Position numbers and translations under genes: made by a program. Shown piece after piece: positions 20,595 through 31,856 of a stretch of 64,000 nucleotides of DNA; positions within the stretch are counted from its first letter, which is position 1, and each line of letters begins with the position of its first letter. This DNA is from Semisulcospira habei (taxonomy: Eukaryota; Mollusca; Gastropoda; Semisulcospiridae): assembly GCA_036245525.1 (NCBI GenBank), contig BTPG01000006.1:73886727-73950726 (forward strand), given 5' to 3'. The notes under the pieces were generated by a model. It had not been told where the DNA came from. It saw only the letters and a program-made list of their open reading frames with translations, and did no database searches.

Positions 20595-22140
20595 CTGCGC
20601 ATGTGTGAAATACGGAACGACTTCGTTAAACCCCATAACTGTTAGTCTACACAGATCATATCTTTGAAAGCACGGGGAAAATCAACACCGAATAATCGCA
20701 TCAATTCAAAGAAAACGGATATTAAAAGGGTCAAGCAAGAGGCGAAAAACAACCTCACGGGCGCCCGAATCTGCAGTTCAGTGGTGTTTATCCGCATGTT
20801 TCCGGCAGTGAACAAGTTAATTCCTTCTCAAAACTCTTGAACCTCTTTGTACAGTTTTTTTCGGCCGATTGTGCGGTCTCTACTTGAAACCACCAAACTG
20901 CAGTGAAGAAAAGATCCTCCCACCCCCCAGTACTCTATAAGATGGGCTTCAAGGTGTACCTTAGTATGTCCTGCGATGTGTAAGCCATGTTCCCCTAAAA
21001 TCCTTAGGAACACACCAGAGATATAGCCGATGGCGCAGTCACGCTCTTCGCGGATGCCGAAATGAGCTTCAGAAACATCTTCCTCTAAATAAATCAAAAT
21101 TCATTCCAGACGCCCAAATCAGGCACTTTTATGTTAAGACACGCCTTCTGCGTCGTCTACAACAAACAGAATAAACAAATATTGAATCTCTAGCTCACAG
21201 TGAAGGTATTTGTTTCACCCAAGCAAACGGTCAATTCCGCGAAAATGCAAAAATAAAGACAAAAATAATGTGTCAGATGCCGTCAGACATTTTCAGTAGG
21301 ACTGGCACTCTACTTTTAAGCTTACATCTTTACTACATGATGTCACAATCATTATAAACTTGACTAGGTGATGCTGTGATCCCTGTGAGTGACACGGTGA
21401 TTGATTTTGTACCCCTACCGCCAAGTTGTAAAAATACAGGAAATGAATTAGAAAAATTACTACAGCAACTCCCCTTCTCTCTTTATTCTATCAAGTTTCC
21501 ATAATGTGAGCATAAAGTGCAAGAAAATGAGGAAAGTCGCCGTCCTTTATGATAATTCATGGTGAATGATAGCTTTTCCCCTTTAAAATTGCCGAATTGG
21601 GAAAAACGTACCTTGTTTCCGATGCCCTCTTGAAATGTCTCATTTCTTTTGCTCGTCAGTATGTAATAAACTGTGTTGTAGTTATCCTTTCCGAGCGTGA
21701 TTCATCTTTCAGTTGCCACTTACCTTCATCAAAAGATAAGTGCAAATTGTGCACTATTTTGAAAAAGGATTTCAACCCCAACTATTAATTATTTGTGATG
21801 AAACTCTCTTTCTAAGCGTGTTTCTTTCTTCGTTGGGATATGGATGTTCTCAGCATTTCACACACTTGGCAGTCACATTTGTCGTCTGGATTTTTTTGTT
21901 GGGGCCGGATTTTCTGTATAGTTTGTTACTATATGTAGGCACTCTTTTGGTCTATATAGTATGATTTGCATACTAGCTCGCCTTCAATTAAACATATCAC
22001 GTCATGGCTTCCGACATGAAGAGAGGGGAAGACCTCTTACTCGGTATGCAGGTCAAAGTGATGAGAAATACGGTCACTGTGAAAGAGCACGTAGTGTCCA
22101 CCGCCATGTCCCACGTGCACTGAAAAAGATTTTACCCCAT
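20595..22140. other. Stretch upstream of the detected FREP exons
   Basis: Should hold the FREP leader exon and promoter unless an intron carries them further away; no convincing signal peptide with a phase-1 donor was found on -. An 89-codon open frame on - at 20828-21097 is not recognised. A half copy of the TGACGAGCAAAAG element lies near 21637-21665. Confidence 0.5.
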
Positions 22141-22327
22141 TTAACCCCACGGCTACATTTTCACATCTGGCGACATCACCTAATGACTATATACCAGTTG
22201 CAGGAAATGATAAATCAATGGTAGTGCCAGATTAGCTTCGAGCCATCAGGCGCCAAGATAATCTGGCATTACCCTTGAATTATCACGGTCGATCCAGTTC
22301 CTGCTGTAGTACTGCTAAGCAGGTTAA
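22141..22327. mobile_element. TTAA MITE, family 3
   Basis: TTAACCCCACGGCTACA to CTAAGCAGGTTAA; hairpin AATCAATGGTAGTGCCAGAT/ATCTGGCATTACCCTTGAATT. The phrase GCAGGAAATGAT recurs in other family-3 copies as GCAGGAGATGGAT. Confidence 0.85.
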
Positions 22328-22607
22328 GAGATTGGTAGAAGCGCTTACGTTTTTTCAACCCCTTCGCTGCCAGTGGACTCAGACTCTGTTTTTGAAATCA
22401 TCGTGAATTCAACGTCAAACATCCCCAGCCGTCAAGAAACGTGGATACAACGTGGTTTTTGCGACAGGTGTATATCCTCATGAGCACACGCAGCTCCGCT
22501 TGCTACTGAGTTTTGTACCATTTTTCTCGGCAGTTAACGGGTTAATTGTCTAGATATATTTGTTTGCGTCAACCGGCGATTCTCAGTATTTTAACTCTTC
22601 TTTTTCT

Positions 22608-22640
<33 letters not shown>

Positions 22641-22896
22641 TTTTTCGAAGGCAAATTAACGGAAAGTAAAGTAACGGCTGGTAGTCGATACTGATTAAAA
22701 AAGTGAAAATCCGTTTGCGGAGGCCGGGGTACTGAAAATAGCGGAGTTTTCAATGACGTTTGATTTTTTTTTTTTCGAGGCATAATAATTGATTGTGTTT
22801 CGGTGGGACCAAGTTTGATGGTGGACGCAGTTTTTGTCAATAAAATGACGACTGTTCAAAGCACTAGCGAGAACCTTGGTTGTGAATGGCTGCTGG

Positions 22897-23017
22897 TTAA
22901 CCCTTTCAAGACGCCCCGCACCAATAGCTGCGAAAGTGTCGTATAGCGTTGCCGCCGTGTCGGCGGCAACTCTATACGACACTTTCGCAGCTATTGAATG
23001 AGTAAAAAAAGAGTTAA
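22897..23017. mobile_element. TTAA palindrome, family 6
   Basis: TTAACCCTTTCAAGACGC left, GAGTTAA right. Arms AATAGCTGCGAAAGTGTCGT and complement pair perfectly around GCCGCCGTGTCGGCGGC. A fragment recurs at 36640-36710. Confidence 0.9.
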
Positions 23018-23435
23018 ACTCCCGTCGCACTCACTATTTTGTTTCTAATTAAGAGTGAATCGTTAGAGTAGCTGACACAGTTTCAATGTGTACTGGTCTG
23101 TAACTATGGACTTAACAGCCTAGAGCTGTTAGCTATATATATAACTTTTTTTAAATCACCGACCAGCAAACAACATATTTCTCACCTTGGGAACACCTTG
23201 CGTTTTTTCAACACACATAATAGTTGACGGTTCTAGGACTAGCTTAATATTCTGGTTCGTCGGATGTTAATCTTGTGCGTGCGATCAAATCGTCACTCAG
23301 ATAAATCTGTCATCGTGAGCGTCATTACCGGTGCTATTCGTAATAGATGTACTACAAACGTCATTTTTCTCTCTGTATTTCATTACATTGTGTACGATAA
23401 TCTGTTGTCTGAGTCCAGACGTGACGTCACACAAT

Positions 23436-23680
23436 GCAGCAGAACCTATTTTGAGCGACCACCCTTAATATGAAAGGCGGTGTCAGCAAGAGGCATAGAT
23501 CCTCATCAGCCCCGGCAAACGATCTATGCCTCTTGCTGAGTGCACCGCTTTTTATTCATGTTCCTGGGACGGCTATGACTGTTTGGCGCTGAATTAAGAA
23601 AGATGTCGATTGGCAATGCAGGGGTTAGTGACGGGTTGTGTTTCATATTAAGGGTGGTCGCTCAAAATAGGTTCTGCTGC
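23436..23680. repeat. 40-bp perfect inverted repeat around a family-2 hairpin
   Basis: 23436-23475 is the exact reverse complement of 23641-23680 (GCAGCAGAACC ... GGTTCTGCTGC). The 165-base spacer includes a shortened family-2 hairpin (GCAAGAGGCATAGATCC/GATCTATGCCTCTTGC). Confidence 0.9.
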
Positions 23681-23698
23681 ATACCAGGCTATAGCCAG

Positions 23699-23894
23699 TT
23701 AACCTCCTTATTGCGAGGAAAATTGAGCACCACTCAACTGCAAGAGGTATAGACACTCATGAGCCCCCGCAGTTGCGGGGGCTCATGAGGATCTATGCCT
23801 CCTGCTGACACCATTTTGTGTCCATGCTCTTTGACTTTAAACTTACAATGGTTTCAGAAACGCAATATACGTCCACTGGCAATAAAAGAATTAA
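23699..23894. mobile_element. TTAA MITE, family 2
   Basis: TTAACCTCCTTATTGC to AAAGAATTAA with hairpin GAGCCCCCGCAGTTGCGG and flanking GCAAGAGGTATAGA. Contains the family phrases TGACACCATTTTGTGTCCAT and ACGTCCACTGGCA. Confidence 0.9.
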
Positions 23895-24503
23895 TAACAG
23901 TTAACATTTTTTGCCTTTCATGACTTCTCTTGAGAGAACACCTGTTTTTACAGTCTTTTGTTGAGCAAAACAGGTTGCTCAAAACATGTTCTGCAGTAAC
24001 AGAAAATAGTTTGACTTAGGTTTCGTTGATATTTAATGCTTGTTCAAAAGTGTTGGACTGGTGTGAAAAGTGCAAGTAATTTTAATGCATATTTTTACTT
24101 TCGGTATCTCTAAGCATCGGCATTTTAAAATAAACCACGAACGTATACATGAGGTAATCGCCGCTCCGCCGACCTCTTTCATGGATAACGTTTCATGACG
24201 ACAAGAAAAATATGTGTCAAGCTGTCTGATGATGGAGAGGATTCTGCTGCGCCACCAGGGGTTCCGAGGAACTGGTGATGATTATTTGTATAGAGCTTTA
24301 ATTCAGTCAGAACAAGTCTGCTCAAGGGGCTTCGGGAGAGGTTTGCAAAGAAGAAGGGTAGAAAAAAAACCACATAAACAATAAAATTTTAAAACATTAA
24401 AGATTCTGCGATAACGTTGCATGTATTTTGTGACCTTGTGTTGTAATGGTAGTATACCCATACATCCTTAGAACCGTCGTGTTGTTGCCTAGATGATTCT
24501 AGC

Positions 24504-24719
24504 TTAACTCATTCTACCCCAGACACACCACAGCAAGATAAGGATCGACCATGATAGTTCAAGGGTGATGCCAGAATAGCTTGGCGCCTATGGGCGCCAA
24601 GCTATTCTGGCATCACCCTTGAACTATCATGGTCAATCTGTGTCCTTCAGGCTGCAATGCAGTCTTCAGAGGACAACGGCAAAATTTTGGGATTTCGTTG
24701 TTGGGGTAGAATGAGTTAA
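24504..24719. mobile_element. TTAA MITE, family 1 (intact)
   Basis: TTAACTCATTCTACCCC to GGGGTAGAATGAGTTAA with both hairpin arms nearly perfect around GGCGCCTATGGGCGCC; same layout as 1210-1423. Confidence 0.93.
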
Positions 24720-24799
24720 TTGCCCTTAAGACCTGATTACTCCTGGCATTCGCAGAAGGTAACAAAGACTTGTATAGAACGGCACGCAATCAATGCACA

Positions 24800-25240
24800 C
24801 GGGTGGTTCGTCAGGCAAAGAGAAAACATGCGGGGGCTCATGAGGATCTATGCCTCTTGCAGTAGTGCGCTGTCCATTTTATTTCTCGGCAGTGAAGAGG
24901 TTAACTCAGAATCAGGTAATGGTCAAGTACAGTACATGTATACTCAGTCAGCTTTGACAGATGATGTAAACAAACATGAGCTATGCTTACCTCAGAATCA
25001 GATAATGGTCAGGTACAGTACATGTATACTCAGTCAGCTTTGACAGATGATGTAAACAAACAACATGAGCTATGCTTACCTCAGAATCAGGTCAAGGCAG
25101 TAGGTTGCTCCCATTTATCGTAAGGAATAAACAAAGATCGAGCCGAGGGACGTGGAAACAAGGCGGTGTCAGTAAGAGACAAGATCCTCGTGAGCCCCCG
25201 CGCGACTCCTTGGGTTCAACAGCGAAGGGGTTAAGATTAT
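24800..25240. repeat. Family-2 fragments and an 87-bp tandem repeat
   Basis: A family-2 right half (about 24832-24903, ending GCAGTGAAGAGGTTAA) is followed by two full copies and a start of a third of a unit beginning CTCAGAATCAGG (24905, 24991, 25080), then another family-2 fragment at about 25165-25232. Confidence 0.85.
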
Positions 25241-25689
25241 CCTTTTCTTTGGCTGGCGATTTGGTGCCGTAAGGATGGGCAAGAGGGGTGTATTTTTTTT
25301 TTTAATAGTTGTTGTTGTAGTTGTTTTTCGTCTTGTTGTTTTGTTTGTTTCGGGCGGTTGTTTGTTTGGGGTTTTTTTTTTTTTCCAAAGTCCGGGGAAG
25401 GAGGCAGTTTGGTGAATTAAAAGCAACTTTATTCTTCTTTTTTTTTTTAATCTCGTTTGTCAAGTTACACATTGTAGTACATTTTCCAGGAGCGGATACA
25501 CCACATGTCGATGGGGGAAAGGAGGGTGTTCCAACGTTTTATTTTGGATATTTTATTCAAGAAGTAGAGCGCTCAGAGGACACTCTGTGCTTTACATAAA
25601 CTAAAAATAGTATTTTAAAAGCGGTGGGGGGGGGGGGGGTCCTAGAAGGGGGCGGGAGCGGGGAAGAGAAAGAGAAGGAACTCCTTGAC

Positions 25690-25805
25690 TGCCGAGAAAA
25701 AGTGAATACCACCCCGGGCAGCTTCAAGAGGCATAGAACCTCATGAGCCCCCGCAGTTGCGGAGGCTCGTGGTTCTACGCCTCTTGCTGACCAAGAAGGA
25801 GTTGA
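25690..25805. mobile_element. Family-2 MITE, decayed ends
   Basis: CTTGACTGCCGAGAAAA to AGAAGGAGTTGA with a hairpin whose arms carry AGAACC/GGTTCT in place of AGATCC/GGATCT. Confidence 0.8.
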
Positions 25806-25994
25806 CGAGAATTACATTACTCGTAGTGTTTCGTCTTTTGGTGTTGTTTTTGCTTTTGTTTTTTGTTGTTGTTGTTTTTTTGTTGCTGTTGTTGTTAATG
25901 ATAATGACTTTGTTGCTGGTGGCGGTGGTGGTGGTTTTGTTTTGTTGTTGTTGGGTTTTATTGGTTTGTTTTGTTTTTGTATTGTTTTATTTTG

Positions 25995-25997
<3 letters not shown>

Positions 25998-26078
<81 letters not shown>
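25998..26078. repeat. (TG)n microsatellite in a T/G-rich tract
   Basis: TG run flanked by TTTTG pentamers. Open frames over it encode only low-complexity sequence. Confidence 0.96.
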
Positions 26079-26081
<3 letters not shown>

Positions 26082-26760
26082 GTTTTATTTTGTTTTGTTT
26101 TGTTTTGATTTGTTTTGTTTTGTTTTGTTGGGGGCGGGGAGGGGGTTGTTTAAGGTTTTATTTAACCCTGAGTTGGGGGAGGGGGGAGGGGCACCACTCC
26201 ACCCACTCCTGATTTCAGGATTTCAACCGTAGTAAGGCGCGCAGCTGTTGTGAGATGTTTGTGAAAAGTAAAAGAATTGTGAGACATGCCTACCACAATT
26301 TAGGGGGTCAACGGGTAGAATGAGAGAGGGGAGACTGAAAACCTAGCGTCCACCCACCCCCACCACCCCCCCAGCCGCCCATCACCCCCTCCCCCCACCC
26401 TCACCCCTCACCGCCATCGACACCCCCCCCCCCCCCCACCACCCCCCCCCCCCCTCCCCGCAACCGCCACCCCTGATTCGCCCCTGAATTCAGGCGGAAT
26501 GAGGTGCAGCTGTTGTAATAAGATGTATGTGAAGAATAAAGAATTTCGAGACATGTCTGCTACGCTTGTGTCAAACATAACTCGCCTGCACTTCAGCACG
26601 CACAGCTCAGTAGCTTCAACAGGGGCTCTTGTCTTCTCGCTCAAAATGATGTGTCAGACGACTCCATTTCGCTGACATGTTTTGGACAGCTTAAGTTTAA
26701 ACGCCCAACCCGTCCTTTTTCAAGGATGTCCGCAAACTCTTTCACTGCTGAGATTTAAAC
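26079..26760. other. Low-complexity stretch, no gene
   Basis: TTTTG repeats, then C-rich tracts at 26350-26470 that would be G-quadruplex-prone on -. Nothing coding recognised. Confidence 0.6.
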
Positions 26761-26769
26761 CCAAAAAGA

Positions 26770-26993
26770 TAGCTTCACTGCCGAGAAAAGTGAATACCAT
26801 TAACACCCCCGGCAACTGCAAGAGGCATAGAACCTCATGAGCCCCCGCAGTTGCGGGGGCTCATGTGGTTCTATGCCTCTTGCCGACCCTGTTTTGTATC
26901 CATGTACCTTGGATAGATGAGGGTCTTTTGGCGTTGAGCTAATAAAGATTCCAGAAACTAAGCAATCTGCGTCCAGTGGCAGGGAAAGGGTTA
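26770..26993. mobile_element. Family-2 MITE
   Basis: TTCACTGCCGAGAAAAG to CCAGTGGCAGGGAAAGGG with hairpin GCCCCCGCAGTTGCGGGGGC. Both arms carry AGAACC/GGTTCT. Confidence 0.88.
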
Positions 26994-27015
26994 CAGAGTC
27001 ACTCACAGCCTGTGA

Positions 27016-27600
27016 ACATCTGCAAGAGGTATATTCTCATGCAGTCGCAGGGGCTCATGAGAATCTATGCCTCTTGAAAAAGATTTATTCAAACTATTAT
27101 CCAAGCACCTCTAACTAAGGTTGTTTTTTTTTCTTCTAAATGTATTAAACCCATGCAAATGCCAAGAGACACAGATTCGCATGAGCTCTTGTAATCGCTA
27201 GGCCTCGTGAGAATGTATACTCTTACTGGAAAAAAAAAACCATTTATTCAAGTTGCAGTTTAGGCTTCTGTGACGATCGTGTTTGTCTGGTTTAATTAAG
27301 CGTACAGCTGTAAACCTTTCACAACTGCAAGTGACATAGATTTACATAAGCTATTGCAGGTCGCAGGGCCTCACCAAAATGTATCCCCCTTTGCTCTATA
27401 TGTTTCTCTTAACTGAGGGTGTCCTTCTGGTTTAAGCGAACAAATGAAACTCTTCACATCTGCAAGAGACACAGATTTTCATGAGTTCCTGCAGTCGCAG
27501 GAACGCATGAGAGTCTATGTCTCTTTCTGAACAAGATTTACTCCGGATGGCTCTTAAATTAAGGGGGTTATACCGCGTTAAACCTGCTGAAGAAACGTGA
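27016..27600. repeat. Tandem array of four diverged family-2 hairpins
   Basis: Hairpins at about 27016-27078, 27165-27228, 27325-27397 and 27458-27530, spaced roughly 130-160 bases. Each is followed by a related spacer (GATTTATTCAA, TGTCTTTCTGGTTTAA types). Looks like an old local amplification of one element. Confidence 0.75.
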
Positions 27601-27850
27601 CGTCTAATTATGTAATAATTCAGCCAGAAACAAAACATTTTTTTAGAACAGCTCTAGCTGTGTTGTTTTATTATGCATGATAACTTCCGTGCGTTTGAAA
27701 CAAGGAAGAGCTTGTCCAGTTAGATACGTGTTCATGTTATGCGTATCCTAGATCATGCAACAACAACAACAAAAAAAGAGTCGGGTTTTTACAGCATTTT
27801 GATATAGACAGTATGGGAACGTGACAATAGTAGAGATGTTGCAATACTCC

Positions 27851-28064
27851 TTAACCCGTAACAGCCAGTTGACGCAGATTGTGCTTCTGAATTCTTTGGC
27901 AATTCAGTGCTAAAATGTCCTAGCTTTCCCAGGAACATGGATTCAAAGTGGTGTCAGCAAGACGCATAGATTCTCATGAGCTCCCGCAACAGCGGGGGCT
28001 CATGAGGATCTATGCCTCTTTCAGTCAGGTGGTGTTCGGATGTTTTCGGCACTGAACAGGTTAA
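27851..28064. mobile_element. TTAA MITE, family 2 (intact ends)
   Basis: TTAACCCGTAACAGCC to GGCACTGAACAGGTTAA, with hairpin GAGCTCCCGCAACAGCGGG and the phrase GACGCAGATTGTG shared with 16668. Confidence 0.92.
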
Positions 28065-28130
28065 TCATTATTCCTTCGGCCCCTTCCTGTACTCGCCCTT
28101 ATCCCCAACCCCCCCCAACCCCCCCCCCCC

Positions 28131-28151
28131 CCACACACACACACACACACA

Positions 28152-28222
<71 letters not shown>
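28131..28222. repeat. (CA)n and (AAT)n microsatellites
   Basis: A short CA run is followed by about 70 bases of AAT repeats. Poly-Ile and poly-Tyr frames are artefacts. Confidence 0.97.
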
Positions 28223-28223
<1 letters not shown>

Positions 28224-28504
28224 GTATAATAAGCGGTGGAAACAAAATTAATTTAAAAAAACCGAGGACGTTCTGTACAGAATACACCACACGCTCCCGG
28301 AGGCCCCACGCCCCCCCTCCCCCAACCACCAGCACAGCCTTGCCCCTCACCCTTTAACCTCCCCGTCATTCTCCCTCCAGACCCATCGCCCCGCCTCCAC
28401 CCGCGCCCCCTTCTTTTCTCCCTAACCCCAACACGTCCCAGAACAAGGGCATGGCTCGGTTGAATGTACTTGATATCCTGTCAAACTGCCTAGCGTTTTA
28501 TCGT

Positions 28505-28585
28505 TTAACTCATTCGAGACGTGCCGCATTCGGACACGCGGCATAAAGCCTCGTATCCCAGTGCAGCAAGTCTCGAATGGGTTAA
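28505..28585. mobile_element. 80-bp TTAA palindrome, family 5
   Basis: TTAACTCATTCGAGACGTG left; GTCTCGAATGGGTTAA right. Relatives at 54642-54722 and 55455-55535. Very small, no other content. Confidence 0.9.
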
Positions 28586-28702
28586 CTGTTCCTGTACTTA
28601 AAAAGTACAGTAAATAAATGCTGTAAAAAAAAAATAATAATAATACTGAATTTATGACAAGAAAAAAAAATCATCATAGTGACCTGGTAGTCATTGATGG
28701 TT

Positions 28703-28810
28703 CCCAGTAATCAAAGGTTCTCCGGCCCTTGACGGCCACAGTGGGCCCGCGCACAGCTGTACGCGGGCCCACTGCGACCGTCGTGGACCCGAAGACATTT
28801 CGCTACTGGG
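28703..28810. mobile_element. Family-4 GC-rich palindrome
   Basis: CCCAGTAATCAAAGG to TTTCGCTACTGGG, arms ending around GCGCACAGCTGTACGC. Confidence 0.9.
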
Positions 28811-29307
28811 GTTGTAACATTAGCGCAAGTTTACGCTATTTTCTTCTGTCGTTTTTAAATGTGGTAAACCACGGCATGTTTGAAACTTTGCCATTTAGTC
28901 AACACTTACAAAACTTTCGACGTACATCAAATAAGGATTTATTGTCATCGTCGGTATCACTGTCGTTGTCATTTTCACTCTGATTGTTATTGTCTCTTGT
29001 CTCTGTCTAATCATGGTAAAAAATATTATTCAGAACGCCACATCCCAGTAGTCTATCAAAAACCAAATTTGCCTCAACTCTTAGGTGCCAACTTCAGGGA
29101 TTGTACATACTCCAATCGAACTTCGACGCAAGCATGAAACTTACTGCCTATTCAAAGCAGTAAAGTGCTCGGGTTTGTGGTGTTTATCTTCTAGCAAAAC
29201 TGTCGTCGATATTTGAAAGGGAATAGCTGAAAAGGCGACAGAAAAGGGATCAAAACTGAGTCAAAGGTGAAGGTACGTACCAATGGCCCCCTCTTATCCA
29301 GCGCTTT

Positions 29308-29415
29308 CCAGTAAGCAAAATCCATCGGGCCGATGTCAGCCGCTGTTGGCCCGCGCACAGCTGTGCGCGGGCCAACAGCAGCTGACATCGGCCCGAAGAT
29401 CTTTTCCTCACTGGG
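29308..29415. mobile_element. Family-4 palindrome, arm variant
   Basis: CCAGTAAGCAAAATCC to TTTTCCTCACTGGG. Both arms carry TGTTGGCCCGCGC and GCTGACATCGG-type changes absent from the other copies, yet pair with each other. Confidence 0.9.
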
Positions 29416-29529
29416 TTGTGACTCCATTTATTCTAGTACAAAGAGATCAGACAGACGCGATCGATTTCCAGTAGCTTTCCTTTCAGTAATACAAGAACGT
29501 ATTGAAGCGCAGTCAGCGCCCTCCGTCTT

Positions 29530-29600
29530 TGAAGAGACACAGATTTCCATGAGCCCCTGCAGTCGCATGGGCACATGAGAATCTACGCCTCTTGTTGGCA
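29530..29600. mobile_element. Family-2 hairpin remnant
   Basis: GAAGAGACACAGATTTCCATG pairs with CATGAGAATCTACGCCTCTTG. The TTAA ends are lost. Confidence 0.7.
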
Positions 29601-29977
29601 TTGATCAAGCCCAGTTTTGTACTCAGACGGTGAAAGTCATCGTTGTTAGATTTGTTTTCAAAGGTCACGCTCGTGTTTTGTAGCTAGGACACTGAGGTTG
29701 TGAAGAACCGTCCAAATATGGGAGACGAAACCCTGATTGACCCATCTCCGACAGGTAGATATAGATAGGACGAGTGGTTAGAGACAGTAGTTGTCATTGA
29801 TGTGTCCCTGTGGCAAGAGGATCTTTCTTTGCCTTGGTGGCGTTTGAGTCCGGCTATGGCACTAAACCTCACGAGATCAGCAAAAAGTCCTCGCGCCTTA
29901 GGAAGTTAGTGCGCGGGCCAGCTAATGCCGATATCACATCGCCGGAGGAATTTTTGCGCATTTAGTACATGACAGTG

Positions 29978-30204
29978 TTAACCCCTTCGCTGACGAGAAA
30001 AAAGTGAGCATGATCTAACTGCAAGAGACATAGATCCTCATAAGCCCCCGCGACTGCGGGGGCTTATGAGGATCTATGCCTCTTGCTGAGACCAAATTGT
30101 ATCCATGTGCCTTGGACGGTGTTGGCTTTTGGTCGTTGAATGAACCACGATTTCACAGCAAACATGTCCGTACAGAGTACGTGCAGTGGCAGGGAAGGGG
30201 TTAA
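29978..30204. mobile_element. TTAA MITE, family 2 (intact)
   Basis: TTAACCCCTTCGCTGACGAG to GTGGCAGGGAAGGGGTTAA. The hairpin carries paired changes CATAAG and CTTATG in place of CATGAG and CTCATG. Confidence 0.93.
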
Positions 30205-30679
30205 ATTGTGACCTTTTCAGGCAGTATTGAAGAAGACAAATCCGACTCGGTGAGAAGGTAAGTCAGTGGGGTTGATCTTAGCTGGTGCGAGGCCTAGGAA
30301 TAGCTCTTCACGTGTTCCTGTGGCCTTTAGAGGCGATAATGAAGATCTATGCATCTTGCAGAAGAAAGGCGTTTGCTGCCAGCCTGTACTGACCACACTG
30401 GTTGTCTCCCTCGGTTCGCCACCACTGATCATTGGAAGCAAACCGATGACGACAACCAGTGTGCGCTTTTGCATGTGAAAGGTCTGGAAAGACACAAAAC
30501 GCACGGGTTGGCAAGATAAACACTTATTGCTTTTACAGATGGAAATATTTCCAGATGTGTGACACGTAATATTTGCACTGAAACTGATCGATGAATAAAA
30601 GTGGGGCCATTGCGCACAGGTATGTTTTTGTGCTCGTTTCACACCCCTTCTCTGACTGGGTCTAGGGGGTGCAGGGCTT
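30205..30679. other. Stretch without a recognised gene
   Basis: A 141-codon open frame on - has no recognisable family. A short inverted repeat (ACTGGTTGTC/GACAACCAGT, about 30398-30461) is the only structure noted. Confidence 0.45.
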
Positions 30680-31228
30680 TTAACTCATTCAGCCCGGTTG
30701 GTTGGTTGGTTAGTTCGGGTTTAACGTCCACAGAACCGAGGTGATCATAGACGGCCCTGACGGGCGGGTTTTGGGGGACAGGGAAATCTATTGCCTATGG
30801 AGTACGACCTGAACACTGATCAACTCAGGCGCACTCCAACTGTGCCACTTTGATTTACCAGGACCTTTCAACGGAAATGCTATTGAACAAATCCGTTTTT
30901 TCCCCCTGGATTGTGAGTCCAGCTACCGGGGCCGGGACGGGATTCGAACCCACGACCCGGCGATTCCCTTCGCTCTCCTGCTCCGACGTTTAACCGCCTG
31001 AGCTATTTCGGACTCTAAATTCATTCAGCCCGACGCACGTATTTCCTATATTTTGGAGGCGTCACTAATGACTATGCACCAGGTGCAGGAGATGGATCGA
31101 CCATGATAATTCAAGGGCATTGCCAGATTAGCTTGGCGCCGACAGGCGCCGAGCTAATCTGGCACTACCCTTGAATTATCATGGTCGATCCATCTCATGC
31201 TGTAGTGCGTCAGGGCTGAATGGGTTAA
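30680..31228. mobile_element. TTAA MITE, family 3, split by a SINE
   Basis: TTAACTCATTCAGCCC to GGGCTGAATGGGTTAA. Hairpin at about 31107-31190 with arms ATAATTCAAGGGCATTGCCA and partner around GGCGCCGACAGGCGCC. A SINE interrupts the left end. Confidence 0.93.
30697..31020 (-). mobile_element. tRNA-derived SINE with 12-bp TSD
   Basis: Reading -: A box TAGCTCAGGCGG, B box GGTTCGAATCC, a body shared with 14812-15055, and a 3' end GACGTTAAACCCGAACTAACC with AACC repeats. TCATTCAGCCCG flanks it at 30685-30696 and 31021-31032. The tRNA-like head is part of this SINE, not a tRNA gene. Confidence 0.94.
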
Positions 31229-31595
31229 ACGTTCTTCTACAGCAGAGGTTGTAACACAAGTGGTCTTTTGTGGGGCGAAGTTTCCTTCTAAAGCGTACAT
31301 AATACACGGTCCAAGACGTGTACTCTCTCTGCACATGACAAAGGAGAACTTTTTTTTTTTTTTTTTTTTTTTTACCAAGAGGGTGTGTACTCTCAAAGTG
31401 GAGTTACTTTCTGCAGGTCTGCGGATAATTGTAACACGCTTTTTTACTTCAGTTTTGGGACGAATGTACAAAGCCCATGCACCTACTGAAATTTGTATTA
31501 TTTGTACTGGGGGCCTTTATTTACATCTCAGCACAATAAGCGCCTGATAATGGAGTTGTGAGCTGTGATTTTGTGGGATTCTTAATTCCTAAAAC

Positions 31596-31701
31596 TATAC
31601 TGACGAGCAAAATAAAAAGGGACATTTTTGGAATCATCGGAAATACTTTAGTGTTTCCGATTATTCAACAAAATGTCGCATTTCTTTTGCTCGTCAGTAT
31701 A
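31596..31701. mobile_element. TA-ended palindrome, family 8
   Basis: TATACTGACGAGCAAAA to TTTTGCTCGTCAGTATA, with inner arms that also pair (GGAAATACTTTAGTGTTTCC). Mariner-like MITEs use TA targets; that assignment is inference. Related copy at 47224-47331. Confidence 0.85.
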
Positions 31702-31856
31702 TTTAAAGATTCTCCGTGTCCGCACTTCGTGTGTTACAATGGTGCGTCAGATCGTCGGTGGGATTCGCACGTTCTTTTTAAAATAAAATTTATTAAAAAA
31801 AACTTCGTCACAGACTATCACTGACGGTAGGTGATCAATTCCTAATCTAATCGACG

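Noticed and set aside
20828..21097. 89-codon frame on - upstream of FREP, and a short ATG frame inside it, as the signal-peptide exon
   Set aside because: The long frame is not hydrophobic at its start, and the internal ATG frame hits a stop without a suitable phase-1 donor.
27016..27600. CRISPR-like array
   Set aside because: Repeats are palindromic, diverged, of unequal spacing and in an intron-bearing eukaryotic genome; they are MITE copies.
30940..31013. tRNA gene
   Set aside because: A and B boxes are present, but they form the head of a SINE with a long body, tail and target duplication; no cloverleaf with a matched acceptor stem was found.
31260..31547. 95-codon frame on + with a poly-Phe run
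   Set aside because: Caused by a T run; no family and no splice context linking it to the CARD gene.
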